Shown: positions 39,220-48,229 of the stretch, in pieces
Position numbering within the stretch: the stretch's first letter is position 1
Layout: every line of letters starts with the position of its first letter
The notes under the pieces: model-generated
The model's input: the letters and a program-made list of their open reading frames with translations, nothing else
What the model was told of the DNA's origin: nothing
Databases searched by the model: none
Translations under genes and position numbers: made by a program
Source: Sheuella sp.
GTDB taxonomy: Bacteria > Pseudomonadota > Gammaproteobacteria > Burkholderiales > Burkholderiaceae_B
Length of the DNA: 64,000 bases
NCBI GenBank assembly: GCA_030650995.1
Contig: JAUSCY010000086.1
Span: forward strand, 21,261-85,260
Direction: 5' to 3'

Positions 39220-40665
39220 ATGTCTGAAAAAAATATTCCTGTCTCCATACAAGCTGGCCTGGCGCATCATCAGGCCGGGCGTCTGAGCGAAGCCGCATCG
39301 ATCTATGCCGCGATCCCTGAGACCTCCCAAAGCTTCGCCCAAGCCACCTACCTGCTAGGCATGATTGCCCAGGATCAGGCTGAGCATGCGCGTGCAATCA
39401 CGTTATTCGAGCGCGCTGGCAAGCTCAGTCCTCGCGAACCTGCCATTGCATTCCAGAAAGCTGTTTCACTGAATCAAGCTGGCTTGACCGAACAGGCAAT
39501 TGAAAGTTATCAAGCAGCGCTTGCACTTAATCCAAACTATGTCGAAGCACATTGCAATCTTGGCAATCTGCTTAAACGCGCAGGTGACAAGTCAGGGGCG
39601 ATCGCATGCTATGAGCGCGCCCTTAAAATTGCCCCACAGGCTGCTCAGATTCACTACAACCTGGGCGTCTGTCATCAGGACCATTTTCAGCCTGAACGCG
39701 CGATTGAATATTTTCGCAATGCGGTGCGGCTAAGCCCCACATACGCTGCAGCCTACAACAATCTGGGCGTCTCTCTAAGCGAAGCCGGTCGTGCAGGCGA
39801 GGCAATCTCCTGCTACCGCAAGGCACAAAAACTCGAGCCGGATTTTGCTGAGGCGTTCTACAACCTGCACGCGTTGGTACTCAATGCCGAAGACCTCAGT
39901 GAGGCCATCGCGTGCCTTGAAAAAGCCTACAAAATTCAACCACAGAATCACAGTTATCGATTCTTTTTAGGCATGCTGCATGATTACGCAGGCCACACAG
40001 ACAAAGCGCAGGCACTCTTTTCAGTGTCAGAGGGTGATGCGTTATTCAAAGCGGATCTGGATGCCTGGAATTATTTAAAATCTGCGGCAGACCACTGCGC
40101 GACGCGGTCATTACCGATGATCTTTGGCATTGCGGCCCGGACCTTCAGTTATGCAATGGCTCAAACAAACCCCGACGGACTGGTGATGGAGTTTGGAGTA
40201 TTCAACGGGAAGTCCATACGCCAGATTGCGGCTCTCACGCACAGCACGGTGCATGGTTTTGACAGTTTTGAGGGCATCCCCGAGAACTGGAATCACGAAA
40301 CTTCTGGCAGCTATTCCACCGAGGGTATCATCCCTGAAGTCCCTTCCAACGTCACGCTGCACGCAGGATGGTTTGAAAATTCGATCCCGAAATTCATTCA
40401 ACAAGAAAGCGGTCCGATCCGTTTCATGAACATCGATTGTGATTTGTATAGCTCAACGAAAACCGTACTGGACGGGCTAGCCAAACAAGTCGTACCAGGC
40501 ACGGTGATGGTCTTCGATGAATATATCGGTAATATTTCGTGGCGTGAAGACGAACACAAGGCCTTTGTCGAAGCTGCGCAAACGTATGGCTGGCAATACG
40601 AAATACTAAGTTTCAGTTTCGTCACCAAGCAAGTTACGATACGGATTACAAGTATCAGTCCATGA
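39220..40665 (+). CDS. TPR-repeat protein fused to a TylF-like methyltransferase domain
   Basis: 481 residues from ATG 39220; a TTG at 39166 would add 18. Residues ~10-290 are tandem 34-residue TPR units, for example AHCNLGNLLKRAGDKSGAIACYERALKI and AAYNNLGVSLSEAGRAGEAISCYRKAQKLEP. Residues ~300-481 resemble macrocin-O-methyltransferase (TylF) proteins: SAM motif VMEFGVFNGKSIRQIA at ~322, HGFDSFEGIPENW, then FMNIDCDLYSSTKTVL and VMVFDEYIG with acids that would bind Mg. A small-molecule or glycan O-methyltransferase steered by TPRs is plausible; target unknown. It overlaps the convergent LysR gene by 11 bases. Confidence 0.85.
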   Translation: MSEKNIPVSIQAGLAHHQAGRLSEAASIYAAIPETSQSFAQATYLLGMIAQDQAEHARAITLFERAGKLSPREPAIAFQKAVSLNQAGLTEQAIESYQAALALNPNYVEAHCNLGNLLKRAGDKSGAIACYERALKIAPQAAQIHYNLGVCHQDHFQPERAIEYFRNAVRLSPTYAAAYNNLGVSLSEAGRAGEAISCYRKAQKLEPDFAEAFYNLHALVLNAEDLSEAIACLEKAYKIQPQNHSYRFFLGMLHDYAGHTDKAQALFSVSEGDALFKADLDAWNYLKSAADHCATRSLPMIFGIAARTFSYAMAQTNPDGLVMEFGVFNGKSIRQIAALTHSTVHGFDSFEGIPENWNHETSGSYSTEGIIPEVPSNVTLHAGWFENSIPKFIQQESGPIRFMNIDCDLYSSTKTVLDGLAKQVVPGTVMVFDEYIGNISWREDEHKAFVEAAQTYGWQYEILSFSFVTKQVTIRITSISP

Positions 40666-41650
40666 CCTGGATTTCTTGAGCCAGCTTTGGGATTCTGGCA
40701 TAAAGTTCTGGCAGATATTTTTCCCGCAGTAGTTTTTTGGCTTCAAGACCAAGCGTGGCTGCAATCTCTTCGAACTCACCATGTCGCGTAATGATCGTGA
40801 CAACACGCTCGGGCGAACTGTCCGGGAGGGTCACTACAGCAACCCCTTTCATTCGCTGAAAACCTTGCAAAATATGCAGGGGCGTCGTGATCGCCCACCC
40901 AACGCCCTGAGCAACAAGCGTACACATCATATCGGCGTTATCGACCTCAATCCTGCGCACGCCGGGCACGCCCAGTTTGCGAAGATATTTTTCAATCATT
41001 GCGCCTGTTGTTGAACGACTGCTGTAGCGAATGAAGGGCAAATTTGCAGCTAGCTCAACAAGCGATATATTAGGGCTGAATTTCGTACTGCGATCGGGTA
41101 AAAGTAAAACAAATTTCTCAGACATAATTGGTAATCTGAATAGCCCATCATGCTCATCGAACGAATCAGCCGAAACAACAATATCAAGCCTTCTTTCAAG
41201 CAAATCGTTCACATGCGCAGGGGACAAGCCTTGAGAGACAAATAAATCCCCACCTCTTACCGCAGTCAGACGAATCAGATCAGCACCCAGCGTATCTGCG
41301 ACTGAGTCGATCATAGCGATTCTTAAGGAACTGGCTTGATTACGCTCAGCCATTCTCTGAGGTAATGCATCTAAATCTACCAAAATTCGGGATGCATGCC
41401 GGATCAGATCGCTACCCGCTGGTGTAGTTAAGAATGGTCTGCGAGAACGGTCAAACAGTGCGCAACCAAAAATCTCCTCGGCGTGCGATACGAGCTGAGA
41501 GACGGCAGACTGGGTGCGGCCTAGCCTTTGCGCAGCTCCGGACATGGTTCCTGCCATCGCAACAGCAGTAACTGCCTCAAGACTTGCAATAGAAATTGAA
41601 GGTAGTTGGGGTGTCAGTCTCGAAGCATGATGTTTGGTATTTAAAGTCAT
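40655..41650 (-). CDS. LysR-family transcriptional regulator of the sarcosine-oxidase-like operon
   Basis: Transcription factor of 331 residues with an N-terminal helix-turn-helix (GTMSGAAQRLGRTQSAVSQLVSHAEEIFGCALFDR) and a periplasmic-binding-like effector domain. It is divergent from soxB across a 136-base AT-rich gap that contains a perfect 21-base palindrome, the classic LysR arrangement, so it likely activates or represses the sox operon in response to an N-methylated or related amino acid. Its 3' end overlaps the TPR-methyltransferase gene by 11 bases. Confidence 0.9.
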   Translation of the reverse strand: MTLNTKHHASRLTPQLPSISIASLEAVTAVAMAGTMSGAAQRLGRTQSAVSQLVSHAEEIFGCALFDRSRRPFLTTPAGSDLIRHASRILVDLDALPQRMAERNQASSLRIAMIDSVADTLGADLIRLTAVRGGDLFVSQGLSPAHVNDLLERRLDIVVSADSFDEHDGLFRLPIMSEKFVLLLPDRSTKFSPNISLVELAANLPFIRYSSRSTTGAMIEKYLRKLGVPGVRRIEVDNADMMCTLVAQGVGWAITTPLHILQGFQRMKGVAVVTLPDSSPERVVTIITRHGEFEEIAATLGLEAKKLLREKYLPELYARIPKLAQEIQVMD

Positions 41651-41705
41651 GATTTCCGCTCATATTTAATTCGCAAAAAAAAGAGCAAATTACAAAGTCC
41701 TTAAC

Positions 41706-41726
41706 AGTATTATTTTTTATAATACT
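41706..41726. promoter_or_regulatory. Palindrome in the LysR/sox divergent promoter
   Basis: AGTATTAT-TTTTT-ATAATACT, with perfect 8-base arms and a 5-base spacer, contains the LysR consensus T-N11-A. It is centred 66 bases from the LysR start and 71 from the soxB start, the spacing expected for a shared LysR recognition site. Confidence 0.65.
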
Positions 41727-41786
41727 TCTTAATTAAAAAAATAAATATCGTTGACATGAATATAGTTAAAGGTGCAAAGTGATGAA

Positions 41787-43040
41787 ATGAAATATTCCAT
41801 CTTTTCACTCATCAAACAATCCATGTCCAGCCACTCGGGCTGGCCCATGGCATGGCGAAACCCCGAGCCTAAAAAACATTACGATGTTGTAATCGTAGGC
41901 GGAGGTGGCCACGGACTCGCTACAGCTTTTTATCTTGCTAAAAACCACGGTATTAAAAATATAGCGGTGCTCGAAAAAGGCTGGGTAGGGGGTGGCAATA
42001 CGGGACGAAACACGACAATCGTGCGCTCGAATTACATGCCCGAAGAAAATGCTCATTTTTATGAATGGTCACTCAAACTCTGGCACCAGCTTTCTCAAGA
42101 GCTCAATTACAACGTCATGTTCAGCCCGCGGGGCGTAATTAACCTTGCACACACAGAAAGTCAGCGCGACCAGCTTTTCAGGCGAGGTAACAGAATGCGG
42201 CTCAACGGTATCGACGCTGAATGGATGACGCGGGCTGAAATCCAGAAATTCGTCCCGCTGCTCGACGGTTCTGACAATCCGAGATTTCCAATTATCGGCG
42301 GTCTGATGCAGCGCAGAGGCGGTACAGCCAGGCATGATGCTGTCGCGTGGGGTTTTGCCCGTGGTGCATCGGCTCTCGGGGTCGACATCATTCAGAATTG
42401 CGAAGTGCAAGGATTTATTCGTGAAAATAATCGAATTACCGCAATCGAAACTTCTCGCGGCCGTATTGGCGCAGGACAAGTTGGGCTGGCTGTTGCAGGA
42501 AATAGCGGTCGTGTCGCAAACATGGCGGGACTCAAGCTGCCGATCGAAACACATGTACTGCAAGCATTCGTATCCGAACCTCTCAAACCTATTTTAGACA
42601 CCGTAATATCTTATGGTGCAGGACACTTTTATATCAGCCAGTCCGATAAAGGTGAACTGGTGATGGGGGGAGATCTGGATTTTTATCCAAGCTATGGCCA
42701 AAAAGGCAATCTTCCAATAGTAGAAGAAGCAATCTCCATTGGACTTCAGATGTTTCCGAACCTGTCGCGTGTGCGCATGCTCAGACAATGGGGCGGCGTG
42801 ATGGATATGTCAATGGATGGCAGCCCCATTATTTCTAAAACACCAATTGATAACCTGTATCTGAACGCAGGTTGGTGTTACGGTGGATTCAAGGCTACAC
42901 CCGGGTCGGGTTGGGTCTTCGCCCACACGATTGCAAACGACGCACCGCATGAATTTAACCGTGGGCATACGCTCGAAAGATTTGAAACGGGAAAAATCAT
43001 AGACGACAAAGGTGCGGGTCCCACCCCGCAGTGGCACTAG
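41787..43040 (+). CDS. soxB: Sarcosine oxidase beta subunit (heterotetrameric, FAD/FMN)
   Basis: Flavoprotein of 417 residues that oxidises the N-methyl or N-alkyl group of an amino acid. The FAD motif is YDVVIVGGGGHGLATAFYLAKNHGIKNIAVLEKGW, the characteristic TGRNTTIVRSNY follows, and His183 in TARHDAVAWGF is the family site of covalent FMN. I chose ATG 41787 (MKYSIFSLIKQSM), the usual SoxB start, over GTG 41772. First gene of soxBDAG. Sarcosine is the default substrate; related enzymes act on other N-substituted or cyclic amino acids. Confidence 0.94.
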   Translation: MKYSIFSLIKQSMSSHSGWPMAWRNPEPKKHYDVVIVGGGGHGLATAFYLAKNHGIKNIAVLEKGWVGGGNTGRNTTIVRSNYMPEENAHFYEWSLKLWHQLSQELNYNVMFSPRGVINLAHTESQRDQLFRRGNRMRLNGIDAEWMTRAEIQKFVPLLDGSDNPRFPIIGGLMQRRGGTARHDAVAWGFARGASALGVDIIQNCEVQGFIRENNRITAIETSRGRIGAGQVGLAVAGNSGRVANMAGLKLPIETHVLQAFVSEPLKPILDTVISYGAGHFYISQSDKGELVMGGDLDFYPSYGQKGNLPIVEEAISIGLQMFPNLSRVRMLRQWGGVMDMSMDGSPIISKTPIDNLYLNAGWCYGGFKATPGSGWVFAHTIANDAPHEFNRGHTLERFETGKIIDDKGAGPTPQWH

Positions 43041-43057
43041 CTTTTATCGAGTTAATT

Positions 43058-43324
43058 ATGCAACTATTGAAATGCCCCTTTTGCGGAAATCGCGATCAGT
43101 CCGAATTCACTTATGTACGCGAGGTCGCGCCCGTTCCCAGCCTGCAAGCAGATCAAGCCGCATGGCAAACCTATGTCTATGAAAGAGATAATCCACGCGG
43201 CCCCCACAACGAATGGTGGCACCACCATCTCGGATGCAGACAAATCCTTGAAATTGTCCGCGATACGATGACGCACGAAATTATTTCCGTGCAAACAGCC
43301 AGAAAAGGTGCGATTCAATCATGA
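43058..43324 (+). CDS. soxD: Sarcosine oxidase delta subunit
   Basis: Zinc-binding small subunit of 88 residues. It starts MQLLKCPFCG, with Cys6 and Cys9, and has HNEWWHHHLGC with His55-57 and Cys60, the expected zinc set. I chose ATG 43058; the longer frame from TTG 43031 overlaps soxB. The last codons overlap the soxA start (ATGA). Confidence 0.93.
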   Translation: MQLLKCPFCGNRDQSEFTYVREVAPVPSLQADQAAWQTYVYERDNPRGPHNEWWHHHLGCRQILEIVRDTMTHEIISVQTARKGAIQS

Positions 43325-46287
43325 TGCGCGAGCAACCTAATCGCCTGCAACAAGGCGGACGCATCAACAGAGATGTGCCAGTGCGTTTTACTTTCGATGG
43401 AAAACCTTATCACGGCTATGCCGGAGATACCCTGGCTTCCGCATTACTGGCAAATGGTGTCAAGCTGATTGGACGCAGTTTCAAATATCATCGCAGGAGA
43501 GGTATCTATAGCGCGGGTCCGGAAGAGCCCAACGCACTCGTTCAATTGCGTACTGGCGCACGGACTGAGCCCAACACTCGCGCCACAATGGCAGAGATCT
43601 TCGAAGGTTTGCAAGCAAGCAGCCAGAATCGTTGGCCAACGCTTGCGTTTGACTGGCGAGCAATCAACCAGAAATTCTCCGCACTGATGCCCGCTGGTTT
43701 TTATTACAAAACCTTTATGTGGCCTGCTAAATTCTGGATGTTTTACGAAAAGCAGATTCGGCGCGCAGCAGGACTTGGACGCGCACCAGTCGAGTCTGAC
43801 CCTGATCGCTATGCATTTGAGTATGCGCACTGCGATATCCTGATCGTCGGAAGCGGCCCTGCAGGTCTGAGCGCAGCGCTGGCCGCAGCAAAAACCGGAC
43901 AAACAGTCGTGCTCGCAGATGAACGAGCAGAGCTTGGTGGTTCAGCTCTCTGGGAACGCAATCAGATTAACAACATGCCAGCTTCATTATGGGCAGAGCA
44001 AAGTCTGATAGAACTTTCAGGATATCCGAACGTGAGGCTACTTAAACGTAGCACGGTATCTGGCTGTTATGACCATGGTATGGTGACAATCGTCGAGCGA
44101 GTTGCAGACCATCTGGATCAACCACCAGAATACACGCCACGCCAACGTCTGATACACCTTCGCACACAACGCATCATTCTGGCGACAGGTAGTATCGAGC
44201 GCCCTCTTGTTTTTTCTGACAACGATAAACCAGGCGTGATGCTCGCCTCTGGGGTCAGAACATACATCAATCTTTATGCCGTATTACCCGGCAAACATAT
44301 TGTAGTTTTCACAAATAATGATGATGCTTATCGCACAGCTTTCGATGCGATTGGGTCAGGAGCTGAATCGGTCACAGTTGTTGATACGCGCGCGAAGATA
44401 CACCCAGAGCTTTTGACTCGCTCAAAGAACCTTGGGATCACCTGCATTAGCCACAGTATTGTCACCAAAGTTCATGGTGCAAATGTTACGTCGATCAGCA
44501 TATTGAACCGAAACGGTACAGGTGCACAGGACCTCGTATGTGATGTTCTTGCACACTCTGGCGGCTGGAACCCAACCGTTCATCTACTATCCCAATCCGG
44601 CGGGAAACTCAAATTCGATGAATCCCTAACAACTTTTGTACCCGATTCTATTCCTTCGCATATGACCATCGTAGGTGCGGCGAATGGTGCCTTCACCCTG
44701 AAAGCTGCCTTAACTCAGGGTAATGCGGCCGGGCGAGGCGCATCAGATCACGAGGAACCTCAGTGCGAGGCAGAGGATTTACCCACAATTGAAGCACTCT
44801 GGCAGATTCCTAAAGAGGCGTCGAGAGGAAAAAGATTTGTAGATATTCAGGACGATGTCACGGTAGAGGACATCGAGCTCGCACATCGTGAAAATTTCCG
44901 GTCTGTTGAACACCTGAAACGCTACACCACCTTGGGAATGGGAACAGATCAAGGAAAAACGTCCAACGTGAATGGCCTGGCGATCATGGCTACTCTGCGT
45001 GGCGAACCGATTCCAGGCGTAGGGACCACGACATTCAGACCACCCTACACACCTGTTGCGCTCGGATTATTTGCGGGTGCCGAAACGGGCAAACACCAGA
45101 CACCGATCCGCAGAACAGCTCTACACGACTGGCACCTTGAGCAGCAAGCACCGATGACAACAGTCGGACACTGGCTACGTCCTAAAACCTACCTCCGCAC
45201 CGGGGAGACCTATGACGCCGCATGGCGTCGTGAGAATATTGCCGTGCGCGAGTCTGTTGGCCTGGTTGATGTAGGGACGCTCGGAAAAATAGATATCCAG
45301 GGACCTGATGCTCACACATTTATTCAACGGATCTACTCTAACAACTTTGTTAATCTTGCTGTGGGCAAGCTTCGATACGGACTCATGCTCCGCGAAGATG
45401 GCATTGTCATGGACGACGGTACGGTTGCAAGATTCGCTGAGGATCACTTTGTAATCTCAACCACAACGGCTAATGCCGGCAAGGTTCTAAGCTACCTTGA
45501 ATGGCTGCTCCAGGTAGCATGGCCTGAACTGAGATGCCATGCTGTTTCGGTTACTGAACAGTTTGCACAATTCGCCTTGGCAGGTCCTAAGTCTCGAGAG
45601 GTGCTATCGCGTTTATTACCAGATTGCGATGTTTCTGATTCAGCATTACCCCATCTTGGAATTATGCGCACACAGATTCAGGGTACAGAACTGATTGTCA
45701 TGCGCATGAGCTACTCTGGCGAGCGCGCCTATGAGCTCGCAATCGGCGCCGATTTCGGCGTTGACCTCTGGACGAGTCTGATGCGCTGCGGCGCTGATCT
45801 TGGAATCACCCCATACGGAACAGAAGCAATGGGTGTGTTGCGTATTGAAAAGGGACACGTGGCAGGCAGTGAGCTTGATGGCCGGACTACACCAGCAGAT
45901 CTAGGACTTGCAAAACTAGCCAGAAATAATGGTGGTTATATAGGCGCTCATCTATTGCAGCGAGAAGCGCTTGAAGATCCTCGCCGGCCATGCTTAGTCG
46001 GATTGATACCTGTTGATGGTCAGACACCGATCCGTGCGGGCAGCCAGCTAGTTGCTACCGAAGTACAAGCCAGAGCTGAAGGTGTCGTTGCCAAGCAGGG
46101 CTTTGTGAGTTGCGCCACACCAAGCGCATTTCTAGGTCATCCTATTGCGCTTGGATTCATTGAGAACGGCACGAATCGACATGGCCAGGAAGTCATCGCG
46201 GCCTCACCCTTGTCTAACGAATATGTAAGGGTGCGTATCGTTCACCCCGTTTTCGTTGATCCTGAAAATACAAGATTAAAAGGTTGA
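43321..46287 (+). CDS. soxA: Sarcosine oxidase alpha subunit
   Basis: Large subunit of 988 residues with a 2Fe-2S-like N-terminal fold without cluster (to ~100), an NAD-binding domain (CDILIVGSGPAGLSAALAAAKTGQ at ~170-193) and, from ~600, a C-terminal GcvT-like aminomethyltransferase domain that binds tetrahydrofolate. In the characterised enzyme it accepts the one-carbon unit to make 5,10-methylene-THF, while H2O2 and glycine are released. The start overlaps the soxD stop. Sequence is complete with no frameshift. Confidence 0.95.
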   Translation: MMREQPNRLQQGGRINRDVPVRFTFDGKPYHGYAGDTLASALLANGVKLIGRSFKYHRRRGIYSAGPEEPNALVQLRTGARTEPNTRATMAEIFEGLQASSQNRWPTLAFDWRAINQKFSALMPAGFYYKTFMWPAKFWMFYEKQIRRAAGLGRAPVESDPDRYAFEYAHCDILIVGSGPAGLSAALAAAKTGQTVVLADERAELGGSALWERNQINNMPASLWAEQSLIELSGYPNVRLLKRSTVSGCYDHGMVTIVERVADHLDQPPEYTPRQRLIHLRTQRIILATGSIERPLVFSDNDKPGVMLASGVRTYINLYAVLPGKHIVVFTNNDDAYRTAFDAIGSGAESVTVVDTRAKIHPELLTRSKNLGITCISHSIVTKVHGANVTSISILNRNGTGAQDLVCDVLAHSGGWNPTVHLLSQSGGKLKFDESLTTFVPDSIPSHMTIVGAANGAFTLKAALTQGNAAGRGASDHEEPQCEAEDLPTIEALWQIPKEASRGKRFVDIQDDVTVEDIELAHRENFRSVEHLKRYTTLGMGTDQGKTSNVNGLAIMATLRGEPIPGVGTTTFRPPYTPVALGLFAGAETGKHQTPIRRTALHDWHLEQQAPMTTVGHWLRPKTYLRTGETYDAAWRRENIAVRESVGLVDVGTLGKIDIQGPDAHTFIQRIYSNNFVNLAVGKLRYGLMLREDGIVMDDGTVARFAEDHFVISTTTANAGKVLSYLEWLLQVAWPELRCHAVSVTEQFAQFALAGPKSREVLSRLLPDCDVSDSALPHLGIMRTQIQGTELIVMRMSYSGERAYELAIGADFGVDLWTSLMRCGADLGITPYGTEAMGVLRIEKGHVAGSELDGRTTPADLGLAKLARNNGGYIGAHLLQREALEDPRRPCLVGLIPVDGQTPIRAGSQLVATEVQARAEGVVAKQGFVSCATPSAFLGHPIALGFIENGTNRHGQEVIAASPLSNEYVRVRIVHPVFVDPENTRLKG

Positions 46288-46290
46288 CCC

Positions 46291-46884
46291 ATGTTTGCGC
46301 GAAGATCAGCTTTATCAAGTTCAATGCCATCAGCAAGCGTGCATCACGCTTCGTTGTCAGCAAGCGTAGTCATCAGTGAGCGACATTCAATTTCGCTGTT
46401 GCAAGTCAGCGCTTTTGCAGCAACCACTGCTGAAACCGCAGTTGAACTCTCTGCATTACTTGGCCTAACGATCCCTGATGCCAATCATTTTTCTGGAGGA
46501 TCTGATCTGTGCATACGATCGATAGCACCTGGCGTCTGGCAAATACAGGGGGAACCATCTTGCGTGCCCAATCCTGATCAACTCCGAAAATCACTGCATG
46601 GCATTGCAACCGTAGTTGATTTAAGTCATGCACGGACTAATTTAATTATTTCAGGACCTTCTGCTGCGCAAACGTTAGCTAAATTTTGCGGATTGGATTT
46701 ACATTCGAATAAATTTACGACAGGTCATTCAACGCAAACAAGATTTGGACATATCGGCATGACAATATCTCGAATCAATGATGATCCCACATTCGAAATA
46801 TTAGTCTTCCGAGGCTACGCGCAGCATGTTTTCGAATCACTTGTCGAAAGCGCAGCTGAGTACGGTGTGCGAGTCATTGCGTAA
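46291..46884 (+). CDS. soxG: Sarcosine oxidase gamma subunit
   Basis: Gamma subunit of 197 residues related to GcvT folds. It has the pattern APGVWQIQG, ATVVDLSHARTNLIISGPSAAQTLAKFCGLDL and TRFGHIGMTISRINDDPTFEILVFRGYAQHVFESL. SoxG is the least conserved subunit; position 3 bases after soxA settles the call. The DNA is visibly AT-richer than in the housekeeping genes. No folate or serine genes (glyA, folD, purU) follow. Confidence 0.9.
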   Translation: MFARRSALSSSMPSASVHHASLSASVVISERHSISLLQVSAFAATTAETAVELSALLGLTIPDANHFSGGSDLCIRSIAPGVWQIQGEPSCVPNPDQLRKSLHGIATVVDLSHARTNLIISGPSAAQTLAKFCGLDLHSNKFTTGHSTQTRFGHIGMTISRINDDPTFEILVFRGYAQHVFESLVESAAEYGVRVIA

Positions 46885-46958
46885 AACTAAAGCAATTCAG
46901 GCTACCAATTAACGTTACTAATAGACACTACCAATAGATTTGATACTTCATTAAAGTC

Positions 46959-47714
46959 TTACAGCACTTGCTCCAAAAATTCGCGAGTCCTCAGCGCTTG
47001 CGGATGATTAAATATCTGGTCAGGGCTACCGTGCTCAACTATTACGCCCTGATCAGTAAAGTAAACATGGTCTGCAATTTCGCGTGCAAAACCCATCTCA
47101 TGCGTCACTAAAATCGAGGTCATGCCCTCCTCGACTAATTGACGAATAGTCAACAATACGTCTTTACGGGTTTCTGGGTCGAGTGCTGCAGTGACCTCAT
47201 CGAATAACATAACAGAGGGTCTCATTGCCAACGCACGCGCAATCGCAACACGTTGCTGCTGCCCGCCAGAGAGCTCTCCGGGATAACTGTTAGCTTTTTC
47301 TTCAAGCCTCACTTTTTTGAGCAGGGCATGGGCACGCTCACGCACCTCTTCTTTTGGCTGCCCGAGCACCTGTATAGGTGCCATCATGATATTTTCAAGA
47401 GCAGTTTTATGTGGAAAAAGATTGTATTGCTGAAAGACTATTGAAACATCTTTACGCAAGGCAATCATATCTCCATCGGACTGTAAAGTATGTACGGCAT
47501 GACCTGCTACAAAAACCTGACCGCTATCAACGGGGATTAAGCCGTTCATGCATCGCAAGAGTGTTGACTTACCAGACCCCGAGGGTCCGATCACACACAC
47601 AGCCTCACCTGCACGCACAGACATAGACATACCTCTGAGCACCTGAACAGCGCCAAATGCCTTATGGACATCAACAACATCGACGACAGGCTGAACCGAC
47701 GGTGCTTCAGTCAT
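46959..47714 (-). CDS. Polar amino-acid ABC transporter ATP-binding protein
   Basis: ATPase of 251 residues (GlnQ/HisP group). Walker A GPSGSGKST, signature LSGGQQQR, Walker B VMLFDEVTAALDP and the switch histidine in LVTHEMGF are intact. Last gene of the minus-strand operon; its start overlaps the editing-protein stop (ATGA). It ends 75 bases from the convergent soxG end. Confidence 0.94.
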   Translation of the reverse strand: MTEAPSVQPVVDVVDVHKAFGAVQVLRGMSMSVRAGEAVCVIGPSGSGKSTLLRCMNGLIPVDSGQVFVAGHAVHTLQSDGDMIALRKDVSIVFQQYNLFPHKTALENIMMAPIQVLGQPKEEVRERAHALLKKVRLEEKANSYPGELSGGQQQRVAIARALAMRPSVMLFDEVTAALDPETRKDVLLTIRQLVEEGMTSILVTHEMGFAREIADHVYFTDQGVIVEHGSPDQIFNHPQALRTREFLEQVL

Positions 47715-48226
47715 GATTGATTACTCTCCAGATTGGCTGCAGGAACACTGATAATTAGAGGTATATGGCCAGTTGCAGCCAAGAACTTTTCCAGCTGAAC
47801 ATGCGGCACCACCATCGTGGCCGTATTAATTAGAGGATGTGCTTGAATTGCAGCAGATTCCCACAAGCTCTGATCGATCACGCACTGAACGCAATGTTCA
47901 ACATCATTGACTAAGCCGAGCACACTGACAGATCCTGGAGTCAATCCGAGATATTTGAATAATCGTTCGGCTGAAGCAAAACCTAATCGACCAGCACCCA
48001 GCAAATCGCCAAGCTGAGCAAGATCAACGGACAAGCTGGCAGGAATTGTCACAAGGAAATGCTTGGCTCCTTTCTTATCACGTAAGAAAAGATTTTTTGT
48101 TTTAGCCCCGGGTAACTTAGGAACAAGCTGTTCTGACTCAGCGACGGTCATGACCGCTGGATGCGTATGGCGCTCGATCTCTATTTTGTGTAGAGACAAA
48201 AATTCCTGTAAAACAGTTTCACTCAT
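47711..48226 (-). CDS. ProX/PrdX-type prolyl-tRNA editing protein (YbaK domain)
   Basis: Stand-alone editing domain of 171 residues. Members hydrolyse mischarged Ala-tRNA-Pro. Family hallmarks are VMTVAESEQLVPKLPGAKTKNLFLRDKKG, the conserved lysine in TKNLFL, and LGLTPGSVSVLGLVND, with HPLINTATMVV near the C-terminus. It is placed inside the amino-acid transporter operon, overlapping the ATPase start and 3 bases after the permease. This position is unusual and may link tRNA-Pro proofreading to import of a proline-like or alanine-like amino acid. Confidence 0.88.
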   Translation of the reverse strand: MSETVLQEFLSLHKIEIERHTHPAVMTVAESEQLVPKLPGAKTKNLFLRDKKGAKHFLVTIPASLSVDLAQLGDLLGAGRLGFASAERLFKYLGLTPGSVSVLGLVNDVEHCVQCVIDQSLWESAAIQAHPLINTATMVVPHVQLEKFLAATGHIPLIISVPAANLESNQS

Positions 48227-48229
48227 TTT

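Noticed and set aside
41751..41766. TTGACA followed by TATAGT as sox promoter
   Set aside because: The two hexamers are only 4 bases apart, not the ~17 needed; the promoter is not defined.
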